From the NCBI RefSeq assembly GCF_051014445.1, contig NW_027488365.1:42976001-43040000 (forward strand): a stretch of 64,000 bases of DNA, in the 5' to 3' direction. The notes under the pieces are model-generated. The model saw nothing but the letters and a program-made list of their open reading frames with translations, searched no databases and was not told where the DNA came from. Origin of the DNA: Colletes latitarsis. Taxonomy: Eukaryota; Arthropoda; Insecta; Hymenoptera; Colletidae. Each line of letters opens with the position of its first letter. The first letter of the stretch is position 1. The position numbers and the translations under genes were made by a program. Below are positions 41,485 through 51,467 of this stretch, in pieces.

Positions 41485-44400
41485 TCATCCGCCGCGCAAA
41501 GGCCGCCGCCCGCGACGCCTGGCGCCCAGGCGACGCCCTCGCGCCACCATACGAGCGCGAGCCTCAGCGCGCCGCTGAAGCTCGCGCTCCCTTCCCGCGG
41601 CCTCCTTTTGCAGCATTACGGTCTCGCAGAAGGAGGCCACGGCCCTCCACTTCCTCTCGCTGCCGGGTGTGGTGCGCGCCATGCTCGGCAGCGAGACATC
41701 CCGCCCTATGACGCCGACCAGGACACGTCGCTCCCCCTCCCAAGCTGGGCATACCTGGAGGATATGATCAGCCGTGTCCTGCTCGGCGTCACAATGACAG
41801 CAACGCGCCGTCGGCTCCTTCCCTATCCGGCACAGGTATCTTCCGAAGCTACCATGCCCGGAAAATACCTGTGCCATCCGGTAAGTAAGGCTTCCATGGC
41901 CTCTGTCCAGCCACTCACACAGGAGTGGCCGAACAGCCCCGACTGTCCGGTGCCCCGCAGTTGGCACGGCCAACCGCTCCTGCCACGCGAGCACCACGAA
42001 CTGCCGGGCCTGGCGCTTCAAATCGCCCCAAGCAGGTTCCTGCTCTCCCGGGACCGCCCCCACTCCCGCGCGACGGTCGACACGATGACGATACATCATC
42101 GCGTGCGATCGCGCGAGGAGATCCATGGGCGGCATCCCCGCAAGAACCCTCAGCGCCATCCGCCTCTGCACCCGACGCAGCATCGTCATGCTGCGACGGG
42201 AGGCCGCCAGGTCGTCCGCCCAGACGGGGGCCCCGTATAGGGCCACCGACTGAACCATTGCCACATAGAGGCGGCGAACTCGTCCCGCCGGGCCCCCCAG
42301 GTTGGGGAGGATCCGGCCTAAAGCCGAGACCATCCTCTCCAACCGGGGAACCAGGCAGCGGAAATGCTCCTCGAAGCGCCAGTGGCTATCGAGGATCAGA
42401 CCCAGATACCTCATCCGGGGCTTCACCTCGATATCAGCCCCACCCACCCGGATCAGAGGGGGTGGCGGATCCTGCCGAGGTGAGTGGAACGCTATCACCT
42501 CGGTCTTATGGACCGCCACCGTCATCCCCATCCCCCTGATCCGGTCGACGACGCGTTGCGCCCCCTCCTCGGCGAGGCGCTTGGCCCTCCCCCACTGAGC
42601 CCCGACGGCCAGCACCAGTGTGTCATCTGCGTAACACACGGCACTGACGCCGTCGGGGAGGTCGGCCCGCAACACCGCGTCGAACGCGATGTTCCACAGG
42701 AGTGGCCCGAGGACCGACCCCTGCGGAACCCCGCAGTAGACCTCCCTCCGCATATCACCATCCCGGCCCGGATACTCGATCCACCTGCCGCGGAGATAAT
42801 CCCCGACGACCGCCCTGAGACAAGGGGGGACTCGATGATATTCGAGCCCCCTCCGTATCTCCCCCCAGGGAAGGGTGTTAAACGCGTTGGCAATATCCAG
42901 CGATACCGCCAACGCCACCCCTCCCCGGGAGACGGCCAACTCCGAGAGGACCCTGACCCGACTGATCGCGTCGACCGTCGACCGGCCCCCCCGGAAACCG
43001 TACTGGCAGTCGGCCAGGCCCGGAGCACCCCGCGACAGGTGCTCGACGAGGCGGGCAGCAATCACTCGCTCGAAGAGCTTGCCCACCTCGTCGAGGAGGC
43101 AGATGGGCTGGTATGCGGATGGAGACTCCGCGGGCCGACCCTCCTTCCGGAGGAGGACCATCCTCGCCACCTTCCAACTGGGGGGGAATCGCCCGTCCCT
43201 CAGGCATCGGTTAAACAACCGCCTGAGGTCGGCCCCAAGGACGCCGTGGGTCAAGACCCAAACCCGGCCAGGCACACCATCCGGACCCAGGGCCGTATTA
43301 CGCGCCCCGAGCAGTCTGCTTGCTGCGGCCAGCTCCCCCTGCGTGACCCCCGGCTCGGCCACCCACTCCAACGGGGCCGTCGCCTCTGCCGGAGGGCGTG
43401 GTCCCATCTCCCCAATTGGGAAGAGAGTATTGACCACGCCCTCCAGCAGCCGGGGGTCAAGATCCTCGGTGACGGGGGGCGCCCACGGGCGGAGCTTGTT
43501 CAGCACCACCTTATAAGGGCGCCCCCAAGGGTCGTCATCAAGGGTCTCGAGGAGCTCCTTTCATGCCCGGGTCTTGGCCCGTTTGATGGCGACCTGCAGA
43601 GCCATCCGCGACATGCGGTATGCCTCATACAGGACATCTGCCCTCGCTCGCGCCACGCTATCGTCTCTCCGTAGCCGACGGCGCGCGCGGGTGTACTGGC
43701 GTCGGGCGCCGTCGCGACTCGCAACTCCGCGATCGCGTCCGACCACCAGTACACCGCCCGGCGAGGAGAAGCCCGCCCGACCCGAGGCATCGCCGCGTCG
43801 CAAATACCCGCGACCAATGCTCCGAGCCGGGCGACCTCCTCCTCTATGCTCGGCAACTCGGCCGCTCCCTGCGGCCAAGTTGCAGCGAGGGCAGCTGCCA
43901 TCAGGGCGTCCTTGTCCAGGCGCCGAAGCGCCCAGCGGCGTGGTGGGGTGCCACGCAGGCGGCCGTGTCGGGATGCACTCGCGGCGGCAGAGACCTCCAT
44001 CCGGATGTACCGGTGATCGGAGAGTGTCTCTGCCCCCGCGACCACGTGCCAACCCGACACCATGCGCACGGCGTTGGGGGTCGCGAATCCAACATCCACG
44101 ATGGACCCCCCATATCGTCGCACGCATGTGTGCTCCGACCCCCGGTTCAATACCCGGAGGTCGAGCCCCGCCGCCCAATCGCCCAGGATCCCGCCGCGAA
44201 CGGAGGTCCTGGGGGATCCCCAAGCCACCGACTTGGCATTAAAATCCCCCAGGACCAGCACCGGCCGGGCCGCGTAGCGCTGCACGCATGCCGCGACCTC
44301 GGCCAAGTACAGCTCGAACGCAGCGTGACCGCTACGGGGCGAAATGTAGCACCCCACCACAGCGACTCCCCCCCAGTCCACGGCGACGAATCCCCGACCG

Positions 44401-44618
44401 CGCTCCAACAAGGAGAACGGCGGGGACCCGTCGCCCCCTCCCCATACCGTCGCCACCAAGCCGTCCGCGTCGCCCACCCAATGAGGCTGATCAGGGACGC
44501 GGTACGGCTCGGCGGCGTCCGCCAGGCCAACCCCCCACTCCGCGAGGACTTGGGACATCAAGTCCTGTGCCGCGCGGCAGTGGTTGAGGTTGGCCTGGAG
44601 GAGGAGGCGGGGCGGCAT
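41485..44618 (-). pseudogene. A1 ORF2: endonuclease / reverse transcriptase, broken
   Basis: This would nick DNA and copy element RNA; about 1045 codons once the deletion is allowed for, close to B's 1038. The N-terminal APE endonuclease (44618 to about 43760) shows LLLQANLNHCRAAQD, a GDFNAKS loop, SIVDVGFA and LSDHRY. The RT part has PICLLDEVGKLFERV, LDIANAFNTLPW, PQGSVLGPLLWN, YADD (42622-42633) and RYLGLILDSHWRF, then a CX2CX8HX4C motif (CCHCDAEQDTADHILQVC). Two lesions are seen against A2 and B: a 4-nt deletion near 43706-43716, after the conserved YWWS segment, and TGA at 43561-43563 where B has TGG (Trp). The RT half is otherwise open from 43509. The start ATG overlaps the ORF1 stop as TAATG. 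Confidence 0.93.
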
Positions 44619-44620
44619 TA
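44616..44620 (-). promoter_or_regulatory. TAATG stop-start junction of A1 ORF1/ORF2
   Basis: The ORF1 stop TAA and the ORF2 start ATG share one A. SART1 of silkworm uses such an overlap for translational coupling. The same junction is found in A2 (47799-47803) and B (54868-54872), which supports a functional arrangement. Confidence 0.85.
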
Positions 44621-46495
44621 ATTAATGGCCGCGCCAGCCTCCTCCCGGCCGTCCGTCCCCGTAGCACCGTCCACCTCCATGGAGGACGATGCCACCGCCC
44701 TCGGCACCGGAGCCGGTGCAGCCCGCCTCTTCCTCTCCTTCCGGGAGGGGGGGGAGCACTTCTTGCTCCCCACCCTGTGATCGGCTGGCCTCCCCATGTC
44801 CGCACACAGCGGGCAGTGGGGGGCCGCCGAGCACTGGCTCGCACGGTGCTCTTTGGCACCGCAGCGGTAACACTGACCGCTGCGGTCCACCGGCGAGGTG
44901 CACCACTGCCTCACGTGCCCCACTTCGAGGCAGCGGTGACACTGGAGCGGGCGCGGCGCGAGGATTTCCACTCGCGCCGAAACCCACCCCACCAACACCC
45001 TCCCGGATTCCGCCACCTTACGGGCGGCGGAGAGGGGGCACCGGGCCCACACCGACCCGAGGCCGGAGGGCGACCTGCGGATCTCTCCGATCCGCAGGTC
45101 CTCCACAGGACAGTCCCCCGCCCTCGCAAGGGCACGGGACACATCCTGTGCGCTGACCGAGTCGTCCAGCCCACAAACGCGCAACTCCGTGCGCTTCGTG
45201 GGCCGGGCGACCCGGACACCTCGCTCGCCCAGCTGCTCCCGGAGCCTCTAGGCGAGACGATCCGCCTTCGCGCCGCCTTCTGCACCGGGGATCTCCAGCA
45301 AGAGACCCCCGGTCACGGCCCTCTTCGCCCTCACGGAGGCGATGCCCAGCTCTTCCAGGGAGATATTCTCCCTGGCGAGCCGCATCGCCTCCGCGAGGGT
45401 CAGGTCGCCCCCCTGCGCAACGGTCAGCGTCACCGCTGCCGTTTTTGGGGGACGACCTGGTCGTGCCTTCCCGACCTTCGCGGCTTTTACCTTGGCCGCC
45501 GGCGGCGGAGGCGGAGGCCGCGGTTGCGAGGCCTTCCTCGCCGCCCGCTTCGCCTTCCGCCCCACCACCTCACTCCACGCCACCCCCCCTTGGGAGGGTG
45601 CCGTGGAGGACGCGACCACCGCGACCACGGGTACACCACCCCCCTTGGGGGTCGCGACCCGGGGCCCTGGTGCCGCAACGCTGGGCGGAGCCTTCACTCC
45701 GCCCTTCTTTGCCTTCCCCGACTGTACCGGAACAGGCCGGGGAGGCACCGCCTTCCTGCTGACCGCTCTTCCGGCGAGGAGCTCCTCCCGGAAGGCGACC
45801 AGCTTGCCATCAATCATGTCCCCAATCCTCCTCAGAAGATCGTCTTCTGAGGAGGACGGGGACTTCTTCACGGGCGGAGTGCGGGTGGAGGGGCCCGCGG
45901 TGCCCCGCACCACTGCCGCCGCACTCCGCTTATTTACCTCCGCCGAGGGACGCGGCGGTGGAGGAGGAGGGAGGATGGGAGGGAGGGCCGCGCTGTTCCA
46001 CAGCGCCCCTGCCCTCCTCCTCCCCTGTCGCTCCTCCTCCAACAGGAGCTGCAGACGGGCGTTCCGCCCTCTGAGCTCCCGCGCCGCCTCCCTCATTTCC
46101 TCCGCCGCGGCCTTCAGGGCCTCCGCGCCACCGCTTTTCTGCCCCTTAAAGGCGCAGGCAGCGGCGACTTTCTCCACCCGCCTCAGGGACGAGGAGATCC
46201 TCTCCGATATCTCCTCGGTCACCTCGTCCCTGAGGCAACTCAACCTCACCGACGGGCTCATCGCCCCGCCCACCTCGAAGACGGCCTGCCCCGTCCTCTT
46301 CCTCTTAGAGCCTATGTGGCTCGTGCTGGAGAAGAAGGACGAGACCGACGCCGTCTCGTCGTCCTCCTCCACCCTCCACGAAGCCGGACCTGGCGCTGAG
46401 TGGGGCGCGAGCGCCGCCACCCTAACCCCAACCCCGTCTCCGTCCTCCCCAACCGACAAAACCCGCCCCATCCCCATTTTATTTTCTGTGTCCAT
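44618..46495 (-). pseudogene. A1 ORF1: gag-like RNA-binding protein, one nonsense codon
   Basis: Predicted 625 aa. I start at 46495 (MDTENK) because A2, B and C begin at the matching position; a longer in-frame start at 46531 lies in the UTR. A basic GSKRKR stretch (about residues 62-67, possible nuclear signal) is followed by a charged helical or coiled-coil region (about 85-165), a low-complexity Pro/Ala/Lys middle, and a WSEVVGRKAKR motif also found in the other elements. Three zinc knuckles end the protein (about 519-580): two CX2CX4HX4C and one CX2CX8HX6C, as in R1-clade gag proteins. A TAG at 45248-45250 replaces the CAG seen in A2 and cuts the protein after 415 residues, before the knuckles. 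Confidence 0.93.
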
Positions 46496-46878
46496 AATAA
46501 TCCCACGAGATGGTCGGAAATAAAGGTCCACCCGGGCAGAGCCGCCTTACCCGGGTAAGCCTAATACTCCGGGGGTTCGGCAGGTTCCCCGGAGGTGGTC
46601 GCTTGGGATTGGGCCTTCTCCCCCAACCATGCATCCCATCGCCGCGCACCATAGCTTAGGATTGGAGGGCGATTTTATAGAGTCGCCATACTCGTGGCCC
46701 AGGCGGTTAAGCCAAGACCCCCGTTCCTCCTGCCGTCACGTACCATTCACAAAACCAATAGGGAATTGTGAATGGGTCGTTGTGACGACCAACAGGAGGC
46801 TTACGGTGTGTGTATGACTCGGGTACCCCGGGTTCGTTAAGCCCGTACTGCAGCTGAAAGGCTGGCAGCCCCTGAGGG
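46496..46878 (-). promoter_or_regulatory. A1 5' UTR (internal promoter expected)
   Basis: This is 383 nt from the CCCTCAGGGG start to the ORF1 ATG. It shares long segments with the 5' UTRs of A2, B and C, but its first ~80 nt differ. It keeps the CCATTCACAA/TTGTGAATGG inverted repeat and a hairpin just before ORF1 (arms 46550-46556 and 46530-46536, 13-nt loop). LINEs without LTRs normally carry their promoter here; I see no defined core promoter. Unlike B and C, its MVRGDGMHGW upstream frame has no early stop and runs past the ORF1 start. Confidence 0.75.
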
Positions 46879-47801
46879 CGGGCGCGGACACTTGCGTCTC
46901 GCATTTCCGCGATCGCGGCCGACCACCAGTACACCGCCCGGCGAGGTAAAACCCGCCCGACCCGGGGCATCGCCGCGTCACATATGTTCGCGACCATCCC
47001 CCCGAGCCGGGCGATCTCCTCCTCTGTACTCGGCAACTCGGCCGCCCTCTGCGGCCAAGTTGCAGCGAGGGCAGCCGCCATCAGGGCATCCTTGTCCAGG
47101 CGCCGAAGCGCCCAGCGGCGCGGTGGGTTACCACCCGGACGGTGGTGTCGGGATGCATCCCCCGCGACGGCAGAGACCTCCATCCGGATATACCGGTGAT
47201 CGGAGAGTGTCTCTGCCCCCGCGACCACGTGCCAACCCGACACCATGCGCACGGCGTTGGGGGTCGCGAATCCAACATCCACGATGGACCCCCCATATCG
47301 CCGCACGCATGTGTGCTCCGACCCCCGGTTCAATACCCGGAGGTCGAGCCCCGCCGCCCAATCGCCCAGGATCCCGCCGCGAACGGAGGTCCTGGGGGAT
47401 CCCCAAGCCACCGACTTGGCATTAAAATCCCCCAGGACCAGCACTGGCCGGGCCGCGTAGCGCTGCACGCATGCCGCGACCTCGGCCAAGTACAGCTCGA
47501 ACGCAGCGTGACCGCTACGGGGCGAAATGTAGCACCCCACCACAGCGACTCCCCCCCAGTCCACGGCGACGAATCCCCGACCGCGCCCCAGCATGGGGAA
47601 CGGCGGGGACCCGTCGCCACCTCCCCATACCGTCGCCACCAAGCCGTCCGCGTCGCCCACCCAATGAGGGTGATCAGGGACGCGGGACGACTCGGCGGCG
47701 ACAGCCAGGCCAACCCCCCACTCCGCGAGGACTTGGGACATCATATCCTGTGCCGCGCGGCAGTGGTTGAGGTTGGCCTGGAGGAGGAGGCGGGGCGCCA
47801 T
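46879..47801 (-). pseudogene. A2 ORF2 fragment: endonuclease domain only
   Basis: The first ~307 codons are nearly identical to A1, with LLLQANLNHCRAAQD, VLGDFNAKSVAWG, SIVDVGFA and LSDHRY. The catalytic pattern of the APE-type endonuclease looks whole, with one change early on (AESSRVPD where A1 has AEPYRVPD). Homology stops near MRDASVRAR. The frame then continues into A1's 5' UTR and ends at 46707 after about 57 unrelated codons. A stand-alone endonuclease product is possible in principle, but without RT it is a dead fragment. A2 retains 4 nt that A1 lost in the corresponding region, so A2 shows the older state there. Confidence 0.9.
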
Positions 47802-49663
47802 TAATTACCGACCGCCCCAGCCTCCTCCCGGCTGTCCGTCCCCGTGGCACCGTCCACCTCCATGGTGGACGATGCCACCGCCCGCGGCGCCGGAGTCGGA
47901 ACGGCCCGCCTCTTCCTCTCCTTCCGGGAGGGGGGGAGAGCACTTCCTGCTCCCCACCCTGTGGTCGGCTGGCATCCCCCTGTCCGCACATAGCGGGCAG
48001 TGGAGGGCCGCCGAGCACTGGCTCGCGCGGTGGTCCTTTGCCCCGCAGCGGTAACATTGACCGCTGCGGTCCACCGGCGAGGTGCACCACTGCCCCACAT
48101 GCCCCAATTCGAGGCAGCGGTGACACTGGAGCGGGCGCGGCGCGAGCATCTCCACTCGCGCCGAAACCCACCCCACCAAAACCCTCCCGGATTCCGCCAA
48201 TTTATGGGCGACGGAGAGGGGGCAGCGGGCCCACACGGACCCCAGGCCGGAAGGAGATCTGCAGATCTCCCCGACCCGCAAATCCCCCTCAGGGCAATCC
48301 CCCGCCCTTGCTAGGGCACGCGCCACGTCCTCCGCGGTGGCCGAGTCGTCCAGCCCACACACGCGCATCTCCGTGCGCTTCGTGGGCCGGGCGACCCGGA
48401 CACCCCGCTCGCCCAGCTGCTCCCGGAGCCTCTGGGCGAGTCGGTCGGCCTTCACGCCGCCGTCTGGACCGGGGATCTCCAGCAGGAGACCCCCAGTCAC
48501 GTCCCGCTTCGCCCTGACGGAAGCGATGCCAAGCTCTTCCAGGGACACGTTGTCCCTGGCAAGCCGCATCGCCTCCGCGAGGGTCAGGTCGCCCCCCTGC
48601 GCAACGGTCAGAGCTACCGCTGCCGTTTTAGGGGGGCGGCCAAGTCGCGCCTTCGCGGCCTTTCCGTTGGCCGCGGGCGGCGGGGGCGGAGGCTGCGCCT
48701 GCGGGGCCTTCCTCGCCGCCCTCCTCGCCCTCCGCCCCACCACCTCGCTCCACGACACCCCCCCTTGGGGCGGTGCCGCGGAGGACGCGGGAACCGGGAC
48801 CACGGGTACGCTTCCCCCCTTGGGGGTCACGACCCGAGGCCCCGGAGTCGCCACGGTGGGCGGAGCCTTCGCTCCCCCCACCTTCGCCTTCCCCGGCCGT
48901 GCTGGCACTGGTCGGGGTGACACCAGCCTCCCACCGACCGCTCTTCCGGGGAGGAGCTCCTCCCGGAAGGCGGCCAGCTTCTTCTCAATCATGTCCCCTA
49001 TCCTCTTCAGGAGATCGTCCTCTGAGGAGGACGGGGACCTCTGCGCGGGCGGAGTGCGTGTGGAAGGGCCCGTGGAGGCCCGCACCACCTCCGCCGCACT
49101 CCGCTTCCTAACGGCCACAGGAGGGCGCGGCGTAGGAGGAGGGAGGACAGGAGGGATGGCCGCGCTGTTCCAGCGCGCCTCTGCCCTCATCCTCCCCCGT
49201 CGCTCCTCCTCCAACAGGACATGCAGACGGGCGTTTCGCCCGCTTAGCTCCCGCGCCGCGTCCCTCATCATTTGGGCAGCCTCCCTCATAGCCTCTGCCC
49301 CGCCGCTCTTCTGCCCCTTAAAAGAGCAGGCAGCTCTTTCTCCACTCGTCTCAGGGTCGAGGAGATCCTCTCCGATATCTTCTCGGTCACCTCGTCCCTG
49401 AGGCAGCTCATCCGGACAACCGGGCTCATCGCCCTGCCCACTCCATTGACGGCCTGCCCCGTCATCTTTCTCTTGGAGCCTATGAGGCTCCTGGTGGAGG
49501 AGAAGGACGAGACTGACGCAGTCTCGTCGTCCTCCTCTACTCTCCACGAAGCCGGGCCAGGCGCTGGAGGCGGCGCGAGCGCCGTCACTCCAGTCCCAAC
49601 ACCGCTTTCGTCCTCCCCCTCTGACTTACCCCGTCCCATCACCGTTTTAATTTTATACTCCAT
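47801..49663 (-). pseudogene. A2 ORF1: gag-like protein with two frameshifts
   Basis: It starts at MEYKIKTV (49663), shares the A1 domain order, and ends at the TAATG junction (47799-47803). A 4-nt deletion near 49331-49340, at the conserved RRVEK/SFKGQKSGG segment, shifts the frame. A second shift, one extra base near 47934-47937 in a G-rich run, falls after the third zinc knuckle, so the tail must be read in a third frame to reach the shared VASSTMEVDGATGTD end. The middle section (about 49330-47935) is open and includes SWSEVVGRRARRAARK and all three zinc knuckles. The TAG that breaks A1 is absent here (CAG). Confidence 0.92.
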
Positions 49664-50056
49664 ATTATTCCCACGAGCAGGTCGGAAGAAAAGGTCCGCC
49701 CGGGCAGAGCCGCCTTACCCGGGTAAGCCTATATACTCCGGGGGTTCGGCAGGTGCCCCGGAGGTGGTCGCTTGGGATTGGGCCTCCTCCCCCAACTATG
49801 CATCCCATCGCCGCGCACCATAACTTAGGATTGGAGGGCGATTTTATAGAGTCGCCATACTTGCGGTACCCCGGGCGGTTAAGCCAAGGCCCCCGTTCCT
49901 CCTGCCGTCACGTACCATTCACAAAACAAAAGAAGGAATTGAAGATGGGTCATTGTGACGACCATCTGGAGGCTTACCCTGTGATAAGCATCAGGTATCT
50001 CGGGGTCGCTACGCCCCGTACTGCGGCCGACGATTGCCGGACACAGCCCCTGAGGG
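49664..50056 (-). promoter_or_regulatory. A2 5' UTR
   Basis: This is 393 nt and homologous to the other 5' UTRs. Its first ~80 nt resemble B and C (CTGTGTCCGG, TACGGGGCGTAGCGACCCCG) and not A1. The CATTCACAA inverted repeat is damaged on one arm. The pre-ORF1 hairpin (49718-49724/49698-49704) keeps six pairs and has an A-C mismatch at the outermost pair, as expected of a copy no longer under selection. Confidence 0.75.
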
Positions 50057-50057
50057 A

Positions 50058-50070
50058 ATCTGGCTTATAC
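50058..50070. repeat. Target-site duplication, 5' side of composite element A1/A2
   Basis: ATCTGGCTTATAC, identical to 40958-40970. One extra A at 50057 lies between it and the element's first base, probably untemplated. The satellite continues in register with TTTCGCC. Confidence 0.9.
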
Positions 50071-51454
50071 TTTCGCCTTTTTCGCAAACTTGTTGGCTAG
50101 ATCCTGGGTTTTTTTCGGGTTTGAATAACGCAGTAATGTGGTACCACACTGAAGCAGTCAATTAAACCTGGTTTCGATCAATATTTTAGAGGATAGCACC
50201 GGTTAGGTCTGGGTTTCGTCTGGGTTATGCCCGCATCTGGCTCATGACTTTGCCTTCTTCGCATACTTGTTGGCCAGATCCTGGGTTTTATTCGTGTTTG
50301 AATCACGTAGTAATGTGGTAACACACTGAAGCAGTCAATTAAACCTGGTTTCGATCAATATTTTAGAGGATAAAGCCGGTTAGGTCTGGGTTAGGTCTGG
50401 GAAATGCGCGCATCTGGCTTATACTTTCGCCTTTTTCGCAAACTTGTTGGCCAGCTCCTGGTTTTTTTCGTGTTTGAATAACGTAGTAATGTGGTAACAC
50501 ACAGTAACAGTCAATTAAACCTGGATTCGGTCAGTATTTTAGAGGATAACACCGGTTAGGTCTGGGTTTCGTCTGGGTTATGTCCGCACCTGGCTCATGA
50601 TTTTGCCTTTTTCGCTAACTTGTTGGCCAGATCCTGGGTTTTTTCCGTGTTTGAATCACGTAGTAATGTGGTACCACACTGAGGTAGTCAATTAAACCTA
50701 GTTTCGATCAATATTTCAGAGGATAACACCGGTTAGGTCTGGGTTAGGTCCGGGAAATGCCCGCATCTGGCTCATGATTTCGCCTTTTTCGCTAACTTAT
50801 TGGCCAGATCCTGGTATTTTTCCGTGTTTGAATCACGTAGTAATGTTGTACCACACTGAGGCAGTCAATTAAACCTGGATTCAGACAGTATTTTAGAGGA
50901 TAACACCGGTTAGGCCTGGGTTTCGTCTGGGTTATGTCCGCACCTGGCTCATGATTTTGCCTTCTTCGCATACTTGTTGGCCAGATCCTGGTATTTTTCC
51001 GTGTTTGAATCACGTAGTAATGTTGTACCACACTGAGGCAGTCAATTAAACCTGGATTCAGACAGTATTTTAGAGGATAACACCGGTTAGGCCTGGGTTT
51101 CGTCTGGGTTATGTCCGCACCTGGCTCATGATTTTGCCTTCTTCGCATACTTGTTGGCCAGATCCAGGGTTTTTTCCGTGTTTGAATCACGTAGTAATGT
51201 TGTACCACACTGAGGCAGTCAATTAAACCTGCATTCGGACAGTATTTTAGAGGATAACACCGGTTAGGCCTGGGTTTCGTCTGGGTTATGTCCGCACCTG
51301 GCTCATGACATTGCCTTCTTCGCATACTTGTTGACCAGATCCTGGGGTTTTTTCGTGTTTGAATCACGTAGTAATGTGGTAACACACAGTAACAGTCAAT
51401 TAAACCTGGATTCGGTCAGTATTTTAGAGGATAACACCGGTTAGGTCTGGGTTA

Positions 51455-51467
51455 GGTCTGGGATATG
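51455..51467. repeat. Target-site duplication, 5' side of element B
   Basis: GGTCTGGGATATG, repeated at 58526-58538 after the A tail. It begins inside the second TTAGGTCTGGG copy of the monomer, directly after TTA. Confidence 0.93.

Larger units (their letters stand above)
40971..46878 (-). mobile_element. Element A1, near full-length R1-clade-type LINE, decayed
   Basis: The order on the minus strand is 5' UTR (46878-46496), ORF1 (46495-44618), ORF2 (44618-41485), 3' UTR (41484-40994) and poly(A). The 5' end CCCTCAGGGG matches the starts of A2, B and C. Both ORFs are broken: a TAG in ORF1, and a 4-nt deletion plus a TGA in ORF2. It therefore cannot make its own proteins now. Its coding GC content is far above the surrounding satellite. 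Confidence 0.92.
46879..50056 (-). mobile_element. Element A2, 3'-truncated relative of A1
   Basis: The 5' end (CCCTCAGGGG, read from 50056), 5' UTR, ORF1 and endonuclease domain of ORF2 are present. RT, 3' UTR and tail are absent. The truncation falls after the YWWS segment of ORF2 and joins directly to the 5' end of A1. The missing 3' end is the reverse of ordinary LINE 5' truncation. Confidence 0.88.
40971..50057 (-). mobile_element. Composite R1-clade-type non-LTR retrotransposon insertion (A2 joined to A1)
   Basis: In transcription order (high to low coordinate) this holds the 5' UTR, ORF1 and endonuclease part of A2, then, with no poly(A) or satellite between, the complete 5' UTR, ORF1, ORF2, 3' UTR and poly(A) of A1. 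One 13-bp TSD brackets the whole. A1 and A2 belong to one family but differ throughout (substitutions, different frameshifts), so this is not a fresh duplication of one copy. The simplest reading is one target-primed reverse transcription event in which the enzyme finished the A1 RNA and jumped to a 3'-truncated A2 RNA. Recombination or a mis-assembly are alternatives. Confidence 0.85.
50058..51467. repeat. Satellite segment between elements A and B, more diverged
   Basis: About eight monomers of the same satellite, with private changes such as GGGTTTGAATAACGCAG, CAGCTCCTGG, GGATTCGGTCAGT and ACACAGTAACAGTC. Bases 50058-50070 are the second copy of the A target duplication. Three nearly identical consecutive monomers around 50.8-51.3 kb keep the minus strand open for 197 codons by chance of the 59-codon period. 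No gene is seen. Confidence 0.95.

Noticed and set aside
46496..46531. Upstream in-frame ATG of A1 ORF1 at 46531 (and 51825 in B)
   Set aside because: These fall in the conserved UTR hairpin region. Alignment of A1, A2, B and C places the common start at 46495, 49663, 51861 and 63299.
46707..46878. C-terminal extension of the A2 ORF2 frame
   Set aside because: The frame passes the junction into A1's 5' UTR; these residues are translated UTR, not an acquired domain.
41608..49823. Many long plus-strand frames opposite elements A1 and A2 (for example 42484-43674, 45342-46523, 48337-49401)
   Set aside because: They are antisense shadows of GC-rich coding sequence. They show no domain, and the minus-strand frames carry the clear RT, endonuclease and zinc-knuckle motifs.
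40971..50057. A1 as a nested insertion within A2
   Set aside because: The 3' remainder of A2 is not found beyond A1's tail, and the only TSD flanks the outer ends of the pair.
50792..51385. 197-codon minus-strand open frame, and similar 95-codon frames at 36897-37184, 60675-60962, 61582-61869 and 62113-62400
   Set aside because: They are read-through of the satellite. The 177-bp monomer is 59 codons, so a frame that happens to lack stops repeats itself. The same peptide period recurs in each, with no start context or independent evidence.
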